Shown here: piece by piece, positions 8,157 through 14,954 of the stretch
How positions within the stretch are numbered: position 1 is the first letter of the stretch
How the letters are laid out: each line of letters opens with the position of its first letter
From: Candidatus Pacearchaeota archaeon
GTDB lineage: Archaea > Nanoarchaeota > Nanoarchaeia > Pacearchaeales > GW2011-AR1
Direction of reading: 5' to 3'
DNA: 39,459 bases
Assembly (NCBI GenBank): GCA_002686195.1
Contig: NZAS01000080.1
Coordinates: forward strand, 1 to 39,459
Program-made: the position numbers and the translations under genes
Notes under the pieces: model-generated
What the model was told of the DNA's origin: nothing
The model's database searches: none
Seen by the model: the letters and a program-made list of their open reading frames with translations, nothing else

Positions 8157-8867
8157 TCATATCGCGGCCGGGCCACGATTTCTGCGTCCCACCCAGAAAG
8201 GGAGGGAAAGGGCTGCCCCTGTAATGAGCAAGAGAGCCCCAACAGTAGCTGCACGAGATTCGTTTTCGTCGGAAACTGGCGCAACTGTGACGTGACCCCT
8301 TCCCGTCAAGTTGAAGCTGGGCACACCCTTTTTCTGTGGCTGTAGTTCCCGTATGAGCTCCGACCGGTTGAGGTTGGGTTTGGCCCTTACCATGAGGTCA
8401 GCCAAGGCGGTGGGCGCGTCCTTGGCCTTGGCAACGATTGAACCCAACTGCACCGCGCTCATGTTCAGCGCCGGCAAGAGCTTGTGCTGTACCCAGGTCG
8501 TCTCGGTAGGATAGGTCGCACGATGCTCGTCATCGCTCTGCTTCAGTTCAACAGCAATCGCTTCAGTGAGTCCCTCGGCTACGAAGCGACTCAACCGATC
8601 GGCGTTCACCCCGGAACGATGGACAAGCTCGTGAAGGACCGTCCAGGGGGCACTGTCTAGAACATACACATTCTCGTCTACCTGAAATCCCACGACTCCA
8701 ACTGTCTGGTTTCTTCCCCAGCCACTCCTGCCCATCACCTCGGTCATTCCACCCTGGTCGACGATGTTGCACTTCACCCTGCCGATATTCACGCCCAGCG
8801 ATCCCTGGATCCGAGCGATGAACTCTTTTTCCTTGTGGCATCTGCGTACGGAGGGCTTCGTCATCAT
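8157..8867 (-). CDS. Membrane-anchored HExxH metalloprotease-like protein
   Basis: 236 aa. Residues 79-83 are HELVH, inside WTVLHELVHRSGVN, and GLTEAIA (Glu102) lies 20 residues on. This is the HExxH...E pattern of gluzincin-type zinc metallopeptidases, where the two His and the downstream Glu bind zinc and the first Glu is catalytic. All are present, so it may be active. Residues 1-60 hold two cysteines' worth of small elements but no signal peptide. A hydrophobic span near the C terminus (about 208-228) followed by RRNRG would anchor it with the peptidase on one side. The gene overlaps the kinase-like gene upstream (ATGA). A virion protease for entry or maturation is plausible; no substrate can be named. 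Confidence 0.85.
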   Translation of the reverse strand: MMTKPSVRRCHKEKEFIARIQGSLGVNIGRVKCNIVDQGGMTEVMGRSGWGRNQTVGVVGFQVDENVYVLDSAPWTVLHELVHRSGVNADRLSRFVAEGLTEAIAVELKQSDDEHRATYPTETTWVQHKLLPALNMSAVQLGSIVAKAKDAPTALADLMVRAKPNLNRSELIRELQPQKKGVPSFNLTGRGHVTVAPVSDENESRAATVGALLLITGAALSLPFWVGRRNRGPAAI

Positions 8868-9757
8868 AGTTTGGGGATATCCTTTGCAAGCTCTCGAAAG
8901 GTGGGGGCAGTTTTGACCCGTATCTTTCCACCTGGCGCAGCGGCGGTGACTACTGGTCCCATACTACAATGCTCTGTTCCACCAAAATCGAATATGACGA
9001 TTTGCCCTCTTCTATGGTGCTTGCTTCTACCTCCATGCAAGCGTGTGGCAAGGTTCCTCCCATGAACGTCCATCAAAGGGATTCCTCTTGCCCAGCAATA
9101 CTCGAGTAGCGCGGCCATCGCACGACCATCCCTTCCCGCTCGCCGGATCTTCCTCAAACCTTGACGAGCGATGGCAGCTCCAATGATTCGGCCACCATCC
9201 TCCATCGCCTGGCAGTAGCTGTCCCAACCATCGGTGTAGAAGTCCACCGCGTCCAGCAAGAGTTGGGGAACGTCTACTTCAGGGTCGTCCACTTCCTCTC
9301 GAACAATGCCATAGACCGGAGCCCACTCCCCGTAGAGCTGGACCTTCTTTGGAAATAGAAACACATCGTGCATCTTGGCCGTCATCGAAATGATCGGATG
9401 GCCCTTGATCACCTTTCTCTTTCGTTGCATCCGAAGCACCCAGAAGCTCAATGGACCCTCCGCTTCGTCGGACGTCACCTTGAGCACTCGTCCATCGGCC
9501 AGGCGAAACACGCAACCAAAGGCACCGCAACCAAGGGGGGCCGTGATGGTGCGATGTTCACGGAGAATCGTGGTTCCGATTCGGTCCTCGATCTTATCAA
9601 GGTTCTTGGCTACCGCCAGTCGAAGCCACACCTCTGGGTCGTCGCGCTCCTCGGGCGCCCGCGCAAAGAGAATTGGCTTCCCTTTCGCGGTCCTGTGGCG
9701 GTGGGGCGCTCCCGCCACCGCCTTTGGTTTCTTCCGTGTTTTTCTTTTCTTTGCCAC
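8864..9757 (-). CDS. Protein-kinase-like protein
   Basis: 297 aa, GTG start at 9757 (the best in-frame start after the preceding gene's stop; the ribosome binding site is weak). A basic N-terminal tail is followed by a glycine-rich loop LGCGAFGCVF (about 75-84), an invariant-type lysine in VLKVT (Lys93), a catalytic-loop-like MDVHGRNL (Asp230, Asn235) and IFDFGGTE (DFG about 257-259). These are the ATP-binding and metal-binding elements of the eukaryotic-type kinase superfamily. The loop lacks the HRD His-Arg, so it is closer to atypical or aminoglycoside-phosphotransferase-like members. A phosphotransferase acting on virion or host proteins is likely; the substrate is unknown. Confidence 0.85.
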   Translation of the reverse strand: MAKKRKTRKKPKAVAGAPHRHRTAKGKPILFARAPEERDDPEVWLRLAVAKNLDKIEDRIGTTILREHRTITAPLGCGAFGCVFRLADGRVLKVTSDEAEGPLSFWVLRMQRKRKVIKGHPIISMTAKMHDVFLFPKKVQLYGEWAPVYGIVREEVDDPEVDVPQLLLDAVDFYTDGWDSYCQAMEDGGRIIGAAIARQGLRKIRRAGRDGRAMAALLEYCWARGIPLMDVHGRNLATRLHGGRSKHHRRGQIVIFDFGGTEHCSMGPVVTAAAPGGKIRVKTAPTFRELAKDIPKL

Positions 9758-9770
9758 CGTGTCCCACTCA

Positions 9771-10178
9771 TCAGATTCTCAGGAATTTGTCCAGATCGAA
9801 TTTATTCTTGGAGGGTTTCTTTCGAGCGGTGGTTCGCTTCTTGGGGGCCGCCCGCTTCGTAGAAGCCCTTTTTTGAGGTGCCGCCCGCTTCGTAGTCGTC
9901 TTTCGACGCTTTGGAAGCGCTTTTCCTTTCCACTTGGTGGGCTTGGCAGCCAGCTTCTTGCCGGCCTGCTTGTCCCTCCAATCTCTCGCCGCGGCCTTCA
10001 TCGCCTCTGGCGCCGGGTAGCCGGCGGCAATGTAGAGCTTCATTCGCTTTCCAGCGAAGACCGTGTAGGCGCTCTTCTTCCGAGTCGTCTTCTTCTTCGC
10101 GGAGCTCCCGCGTTTCGGCTTCGACTGGAATCGCACCTTGTTTCCTCCCTTCGTTGTAAATGAAACCTTCTTCGCCAT
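9771..10178 (-). CDS. Basic HMG-box-like DNA-binding candidate with C-terminal FDLD motif
   Basis: 135 aa, extremely Lys/Arg-rich. After VSFTTKGGNKVRF at the N terminus comes a single conserved-looking segment from YTVFAGKRM to AARDWRDK (about 39-71), with the Y-x2-F...W-R spacing of HMG-box-like domains. The same spacing occurs without gaps at the C terminus of the 13122-13607 protein. A long Lys/Arg/Thr tail follows, rich in KKR and KRA repeats, and the protein ends KNKFDLDKFLRI. It likely binds and compacts DNA; the terminal FDLD motif would then link the nucleoprotein to other particle proteins (inference). GAGAGGT lies upstream of ATG 10178. Confidence 0.8.
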   Translation of the reverse strand: MAKKVSFTTKGGNKVRFQSKPKRGSSAKKKTTRKKSAYTVFAGKRMKLYIAAGYPAPEAMKAAARDWRDKQAGKKLAAKPTKWKGKALPKRRKTTTKRAAPQKRASTKRAAPKKRTTARKKPSKNKFDLDKFLRI

Positions 10179-10203
10179 GCTGCTCTACCTCTCTTTTCTG
10201 CTC

Positions 10204-10494
10204 TTACGGCAGGTCTACTTCTTGAGTAATCTCGTGAACGGTGTCATACAGCTCTGCGAGATCCCGCAAGTTCATTGCTTCAAGTTTGCGCCGGTATATT
10301 CGTCGCTCTCGGCCATAGAGGTCTACCCCGTCAAGGATTTCTTCAATCACCACTTGGCGACTGGCCTCCGCGGCAGGGGATGACTCTTCTCCCATCCCTG
10401 CAGGAGCCGCCGACCCCCGTCGCGTAGAGGCAGCCACAGCCATAGCTGCCACCGCAGCCAGGGCCAAGTAGGTTCCGTCTACCGATCGGCTCAC
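10204..10494 (-). CDS. Small N-terminally anchored protein (G-x-x-L-A-L type)
   Basis: 96 aa, GTG start at 10494 overlapping the upstream stop as GTGA. Residues about 7-22 (DGTYLALAAVAAMAVA) form the membrane anchor shared with seven other proteins in this window, followed by TRRGS. The rest is Ala/Ser/Glu-rich, then a helical part with RRIYRRKLEAMNLRDLAEL. That helical part resembles the R-x-K-L...L-x-x-L stretch in the 13122-13607 protein. Likely a virion-membrane protein with its helical domain on the inner or outer face. Confidence 0.8.
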   Translation of the reverse strand: MSRSVDGTYLALAAVAAMAVAASTRRGSAAPAGMGEESSPAAEASRQVVIEEILDGVDLYGRERRIYRRKLEAMNLRDLAELYDTVHEITQEVDLP

Positions 10495-11528
10495 CAGGTG
10501 ACCCCGAACGAGTCTTCAAGAAACCCAATCTCAGTCTCGATGCTATCCAGACCCACCACCGCAGATCCCTGGGCCTGAACCTTCGCCAGAGTATTCTCTG
10601 CAGTCGCTACCTCTGTCTCAGCGCGAACCTTGGCAGCTTCGGTCTTCGTTTGTCGCACAACGGCTCTCTCTTGGCGTACACGGGCTCTCTCTTGGCGAGC
10701 CCGCGCCCGCTCCTCCTCGGCTACTCCTCGAGCTCCACGCGCTTCCTGGTGAGCTTGGCGGGCCGCTTGCTTCGCTTCTTTTGTCTCTTGTCGAGCTGTC
10801 CTGGCCTGCTCCGTTGCGATTTTGCGAGCAACCTTCGCTTCCCGCAGTTCCTTGGAGAAGAGGGAAAAGAGGAAACCATATTCATCGTCTCCCATCGAAG
10901 CCGCCGTTTGAGCTTGAGCGGCTTTCGCTGCGGGAATAAACACCTCACGCTTCCACTTTCCTTTTGCGCTCGAGGCGCACAGGGACGCCGTCATCGAGGT
11001 TCTTTCGGCAGCCTTCGCGTTGGCCGTAGTCGGATCTTCATCGAACGCCTCGCCTGCCACCCGCGCATTCCAAAACGCCGAAAAACACACATCATTCACG
11101 TACTCACTCACCGCCCGATATGGCTGCCTCATAGCAATGGGTGCGAGGGTGTCGGCTGGGTCGTGGATAAAGAGGCCAGTGTCGGGATCGTATGTCCCAG
11201 CGCCAACTGATTCAGATTCCTCAAATACCCGTAGGCAATCATTCAAGTCGTTCTTGGCCCAAATAAGACGGGACTCCGCGTTCGCAATGTCAGTCGCGCT
11301 ACCGGAAGCCCGAGCGTCTTCGAGATGCTCGCTGGCTGCGACGGCTTCACGAGATTGGCTGGGACACTCCTTCCGGTGAGACCGGTACCAGTGTTTTTGT
11401 TTACGCTCATGCCGATCAAGATACCGCTCTGATTTGCGCTGGTGAAGGCGCATTGCTCGGGTGGGGAGCCTCTCGTCGGCGCCGAGTGCGGCCTCGTGAG
11501 TCAAAGCCATGATGTATGCGTTTGCCAT
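10491..11528 (-). CDS. Arg/Ala-rich coiled-coil protein with C-terminal acidic-aromatic tag
   Basis: 345 aa. It begins MANAYIMAL, a variant of the N-[PA]-Y-[LI]-x-[SA]-L start seen in two other proteins. The middle holds a His/Arg/Lys-rich part, and the second half (about 215-315) is a long charged helix of repeated A-R-Q-E-R-A-R units, probably a coiled coil. The C terminus IETEIGFLEDSFGVTW matches a motif found twice near the end of the 1002-aa protein at 21826-24834. No membrane span. ATG 11528 is preceded by GGAGAATAAGA, two bases after the upstream stop. Likely a scaffold or internal structural protein, by inference. Confidence 0.85.
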   Translation of the reverse strand: MANAYIMALTHEAALGADERLPTRAMRLHQRKSERYLDRHERKQKHWYRSHRKECPSQSREAVAASEHLEDARASGSATDIANAESRLIWAKNDLNDCLRVFEESESVGAGTYDPDTGLFIHDPADTLAPIAMRQPYRAVSEYVNDVCFSAFWNARVAGEAFDEDPTTANAKAAERTSMTASLCASSAKGKWKREVFIPAAKAAQAQTAASMGDDEYGFLFSLFSKELREAKVARKIATEQARTARQETKEAKQAARQAHQEARGARGVAEEERARARQERARVRQERAVVRQTKTEAAKVRAETEVATAENTLAKVQAQGSAVVGLDSIETEIGFLEDSFGVTW

Positions 11529-11530
11529 TC

Positions 11531-12571
11531 TTATTCTCCAGCCTTGAAAACCCGCTGCTGTAGCAGGTATAGGTTCGTCTCATGCTGGTTCGCCAGAGAC
11601 ATGAGGTAGTCGTCCATTCCGAGCGTTATCGTGTGATGCTCGCGCATCCACATCACAGCTCTCATAATCGCTGCCTGGAGGGACTGCTCACTGGCAATGG
11701 CCCTCTCGTAAGGGTCCTCTGTTTTTGCCCACGCACCCACCAGCTCTCGCGCACGATCCAGAACCTTCATACTTTCGACAGCGTCGCCCCCAAAGAAGGC
11801 CGTCATCTTTTCGCCCAACTGATCGATCTGATCGTTCAACGGCCCAGTGTAGAGGCGTTGAAACAACAAGTGGTCCCCATAGAAGCTCTGACCATGAACC
11901 CGCCAATGGGTCGTCCAGAAATCCCAGTGTTGAGCTCGAAGGTGAGCAAGGACGTCCAGGAGAAACTCCCGACTCCCGCCAACCGCGTCCTCCGAAAACC
12001 GTTCCCTCTCCATCGGGGAGTGGGGAGGAATGGATCGGGAACCCTTCAGGGCCCGAATGGAACGAGGAAGAGCGCGGAACCCAAACCGATCAACCAGATG
12101 AGCGGTGCCGTCGATCACGATCACATCCCCCATTGACATGCTGGTATGGTGAAGCCCTTTTGACTCAATCAAATCTCGAGCTTCACCGCGGGGCGACCAA
12201 TGTTCTCCTTGAAGAGCGTGCCAAATACATTCCTTGTCTTTCTCTCCCACTGACCCAAGAAGAACATGGGTCTTTTTCAGGGCCCGGCTGTCAGGAAGTC
12301 GGCCGTGTTCAGCCAGCCAGTCGTAGCCCATTGAGGAATCAAGGGAAAACTCTGGTCGGAAATACCAAACTTCAGTAGATCCCTTAGAAAAATCTACTTT
12401 GTCCACATCGGGCAGACGACATGGGCCGAGCCTGTCCAATGCCTGCTGTGCATCCTGGAGAGAGGTGTAACGACCCCCAGAAGCAGAACCCCTGCGAACC
12501 AGACTTCCGGCCGCAAGAGCTCCTGTCACAATCAGCGCCAGCGTAGACCCGTTGGTTCGGTTCAGAGGCAT
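11531..12571 (-). CDS. Membrane-anchored YodL-like plus Dps/ferritin-like protein
   Basis: 346 aa. Residues 7-22 are the G-x-x-L-A-L anchor (NGSTLALIVTGALAAG), then VRRGSAS. The middle (about 100-168) has HHTSMSMGDVIVIDG and VDRFGFRAL, the hallmark of YodL-like domains, whose function is unknown. A SIR-type motif (RSIRALKGS, about 170-178) follows. The C-terminal 145 residues resemble Dps/ferritin-like four-helix proteins: THWRVHGQSFYGDH (His222, His234) and DQIDQLGEK (Asp250, Glu254) align with the AHW...H...D-x3-E ferroxidase-type ligands of E. coli Dps, with one residue of extra spacing. It may bind iron or DNA at the virion membrane; that is inference. GGAGGATCGA precedes ATG 12571. Confidence 0.85.
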   Translation of the reverse strand: MPLNRTNGSTLALIVTGALAAGSLVRRGSASGGRYTSLQDAQQALDRLGPCRLPDVDKVDFSKGSTEVWYFRPEFSLDSSMGYDWLAEHGRLPDSRALKKTHVLLGSVGEKDKECIWHALQGEHWSPRGEARDLIESKGLHHTSMSMGDVIVIDGTAHLVDRFGFRALPRSIRALKGSRSIPPHSPMERERFSEDAVGGSREFLLDVLAHLRAQHWDFWTTHWRVHGQSFYGDHLLFQRLYTGPLNDQIDQLGEKMTAFFGGDAVESMKVLDRARELVGAWAKTEDPYERAIASEQSLQAAIMRAVMWMREHHTITLGMDDYLMSLANQHETNLYLLQQRVFKAGE

Positions 12572-12586
12572 TCGATCCTCCGAAGG

Positions 12587-13120
12587 CTATCCCGCCTTGC
12601 GTCTCGCGCTGCGTCGGGACCGGCGACGTTGAGCTCGCCCTCCGTATGCTTCGCGCAAATAGTTGGCATCGTGCTCAATGATGTCGCCATACTTGCGCAT
12701 CATGTTCGGCTTGTTTCTCCACCAGGTCTTGAAGACTGTGATGCTCCCGAGGCAAGATCGGAATCCCCACTCATCCACGCAGTGATCGAGGATGCGCTTG
12801 CGACCCCCGACTCCTTCCCAGGGTCGACTCATGTAGCCGCTGCCCCCGAGCTTGCCTGGACGGGTGATCTTGATTCGAACCTTGGGCTCCTTCTTCGTCT
12901 TTCCTCTACGGAGCTCGGAATCGAGATCGTAGCGATGGTGGACCTTGGGAGACCATCGAGCGCGACGGCGACCCTCGCGAGCGGGAGAACCCCATTGCTC
13001 GATCGAAACATCTTCTTCGTAGAAACCAGGACGAGTGCGCCCAAAGACTAGCCCAAGGGCCGCCACAGCACCGACAGTGCCGAGGGCCACAAAAGCGCCG
13101 TTCTGTCGGTAGAGGGCCAT
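12587..13120 (-). CDS. N-terminally anchored basic protein with YDLDSEL motif
   Basis: 177 aa from ATG 13120, one base after the upstream TGA and behind AAGGAGATCTGAT, an excellent ribosome binding site. The longer in-frame version to 13150 is not needed. Residues about 7-23 (NGAFVALGTVGAVAALG) are the shared anchor. YDLDSEL, a variant of the FDLD motif, lies about 53-59, followed by a basic stretch. A compact Trp/Cys-containing part (HCVDEWGFRSCLG) and a very basic C terminus (RRRSRRSARRKAG) suggest binding to nucleic acid or to acidic partner proteins. Family not recognised. Confidence 0.85.
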   Translation of the reverse strand: MALYRQNGAFVALGTVGAVAALGLVFGRTRPGFYEEDVSIEQWGSPAREGRRRARWSPKVHHRYDLDSELRRGKTKKEPKVRIKITRPGKLGGSGYMSRPWEGVGGRKRILDHCVDEWGFRSCLGSITVFKTWWRNKPNMMRKYGDIIEHDANYLREAYGGRAQRRRSRRSARRKAG

Positions 13121-13121
13121 A

Positions 13122-13607
13122 TCAGATCTCCTTTCGCCACTCGTTTCCAATCGCTGTCATCGCCTGGGCTCCGCTCAACCCGCGGGCGATGTGGTGGGGC
13201 ATCCGCTGCCTCACGAAATCCTTGTACTGGCGGGTTGGCCGATTCCATTCTCCCGTGAAACGGCGACGGCGCTTCCAGGACGGGCTCTTGAACCGATCCT
13301 CCATCTCGTCCTTGATTGCCACCAGTTGACTCTTGGGAAGTCGCATGAGCTTGGCCCTTGCCGAGGGCAGGCGCCACTTCGAACGACGGGGCTCGAGGCG
13401 AACAATCTCGTTCACCAGGTCCTGCTTCGTGGCGCGTGATCCCGTTCGGCGATTCGATCCACCCATTGGGAAAACATCGATCTCTTCGTATGCGCCGTAT
13501 TCCCCACCACCGCCACCGCGGTTGTTGAGCCAGCCAACGACCGTGAGAATGCCGACCGTAGCGAGCGTCAGATTCGCTCCATTGCTGTAGGTTTCCTTGA
13601 AAGTCAT
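13122..13607 (-). CDS. N-terminally anchored protein with C-terminal HMG-box-like segment
   Basis: 161 aa. Residues about 9-25 (NGANLTLATVGILTVVG) are the shared anchor, followed by NNRGGGGG. A helical middle has TKQDLVNEIVRLEPRRSKW and RAKLMRLPKSQLVAIKDEM. The C-terminal 34 residues, YKDFVRQRM to NEWRKEI, match the YTVFAGKRM...DWRDK segment of the basic protein at 9771-10178 with identical spacing: Tyr, Phe, Arg-Met, Ile-Ala, Gly, Ala-Met, Ala and Trp-Arg all align. It may tether DNA to the membrane (inference). ATG 13607 follows AAGGAG. Confidence 0.85.
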   Translation of the reverse strand: MTFKETYSNGANLTLATVGILTVVGWLNNRGGGGGEYGAYEEIDVFPMGGSNRRTGSRATKQDLVNEIVRLEPRRSKWRLPSARAKLMRLPKSQLVAIKDEMEDRFKSPSWKRRRRFTGEWNRPTRQYKDFVRQRMPHHIARGLSGAQAMTAIGNEWRKEI

Positions 13608-13633
13608 GGGAACGGGCTCCTTATGGGAATAAT

Positions 13634-13995
13634 CTAGTAGCGCCTGGGCTTGTCAACAATATCGCGAATCGAAGGAGGAGGCCAAGGGGGACAGTACACT
13701 TCGTCCGCGCACTGACGAGCATAGCCCACATGCCTGGAAGTTGTCGCCGACCACGTTGCATCACATCGAGACGTGTAGTCGATCAGAATTTTCCGATTTC
13801 CTCTCGTCACTCCGATGGGCAGTTGGTAGGACATGAGACGAATGCCATCGGTACAAAGGCTTCCCGAACAGGAGGCAGCCTCTCCGCGACACCAGGCTAG
13901 TGCCACATCGCGTGTTGCAGCCGATCCTTTTTCGAGAAAAGAACCGGAAGGGCAAAAAGAGCCGCGGCGCCCAGAGCTAAATTGGCGCCATTCAT
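13634..13995 (-). pseudogene. Frame-split small anchored protein (A5 run), SIRD C terminus
   Basis: ATG 13995 overlaps the upstream stop as ATGA and encodes NGANLALGAAALFAL, the shared membrane anchor, but this frame stops after 32 codons (TAG at 13899-13897). The -1 frame continues from the A5 run at 13932-13928 to 13634. Joining the frames there gives ...FSKKGSAATRD..., which matches the RRGSA that follows the anchor in neighbouring proteins, and then a 97-residue body with six cysteines and the end PPPSIRDIVDKPRRY. The intact protein would be about 120 aa. Either one A is missing (mutation or homopolymer read error), or the ribosome slips -1 at G-AAA-AAG. A GTG at 13906 could start the body alone but has no ribosome binding site. 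Confidence 0.7.
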
Positions 13996-14954
13996 CGTCT
14001 CAGATCTCGAATGGAGATTCGGGGCATCCCGTATCTTCGCACATATTCCATGAGTCTTCTTCGGTGGTGCCGAAAAAATCTGTCTCTAGTGCGAGCAACA
14101 GCGTGCCCCATGTAAGCTCCCGCGAAGCTATAGAAGATCTCGTAAGCTCGCTCCTGCACGGCCTCACACCTGTGTTCTGGGGAAATCTCCCGTACCAGGT
14201 GATCGAACTGAGCGAAGAGGCACGAAAGTAGCATCAGCGGCCTCCCACCCCACACCCCCGTCGTCACAGCATAAAGAAAGGCCTCGCAGTCTTCCCGTGT
14301 GAGATCGTCTCCCCATTTTCCATCCCGGCACTGGTAGCAGTATCCCGGGTCTTGCAGGCGAGGCGGGAGGTAACCGGTGCCACCGAACTCTGGAGTCATA
14401 ACTACCTGGGATGAGAAGTCTTTCCTCATTCGTTTTTGGACCCTGTCGATCTCTTTGATTTCTGCCCGGGTCCACGGTTTACCCGCTCCAAGCACGCGCC
14501 CTCGAGAGTTCACCGTGAAGGAGCCGTCTTCCATCATGTACCGAGGAATATCTGCGCCCCAACCTTCGTCCGGGTTGCGGCCTCGAGCCTGCAGCCAGGT
14601 GAGGCCTTTCTCAGCGAAAACATTGGCGGGGCTGTACTCGTTGATCCTTTGTCTCGTAGTCGGGGTATCCCAACCGCCTGTGTGTACGACCCAGCGGTTT
14701 CTGGGTTTGATGATGACTACATCGGTATCGTGGTACCGGATCGAAAACCCTTCGGGATGTTCCATGAGCCGGGTGCCCTTGCCATCCAACGGACGTCCAG
14801 CTGATCGGTCTCGAGCGCCCTCCATGTATTCTTGAGCTTGTCGGTAATCCCAAGCCGAGCTTCCACGGCGCCGACCCAAGGTCCCGGCCACAACCAGCGC
14901 TCCCACGCTTCCCAGCGCTAACAGCGTACCCATTTCTCCGGAATTCTTTACCAT
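13992..14954 (-). CDS. N-terminally anchored protein with phage T-T-x-R-I-N domain and SIRD tail
   Basis: 320 aa from ATG 14954 (MVKNSGEMG), behind CGGAAG and overlapping the upstream gene by seven bases. A longer in-frame start at 15011 lies fully inside that gene. Residues 9-25 are the shared anchor (GTLLALGSVGALVVAG), then GRRRGSS. Residues about 55-112 (RLMEHPEGF, DTDVVIIK, GGWDTPTTRQRIN, YSPA) resemble a small domain common in uncharacterised phage proteins. The next gene's product has a diverged copy. A CYQC pair lies near residue 230. The protein ends GMPRISIRDLRR. Function unknown; virion-membrane protein by inference. Confidence 0.85.
   Translation of the reverse strand: MVKNSGEMGTLLALGSVGALVVAGTLGRRRGSSAWDYRQAQEYMEGARDRSAGRPLDGKGTRLMEHPEGFSIRYHDTDVVIIKPRNRWVVHTGGWDTPTTRQRINEYSPANVFAEKGLTWLQARGRNPDEGWGADIPRYMMEDGSFTVNSRGRVLGAGKPWTRAEIKEIDRVQKRMRKDFSSQVVMTPEFGGTGYLPPRLQDPGYCYQCRDGKWGDDLTREDCEAFLYAVTTGVWGGRPLMLLSCLFAQFDHLVREISPEHRCEAVQERAYEIFYSFAGAYMGHAVARTRDRFFRHHRRRLMEYVRRYGMPRISIRDLRR

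Noticed and set aside
10650..11210. Plus-strand open frame of 186 codons
   Set aside because: It is antisense to the coiled-coil gene at 10491-11528; codons of repeated Arg/Ala/Glu on the real strand produce long open frames opposite.
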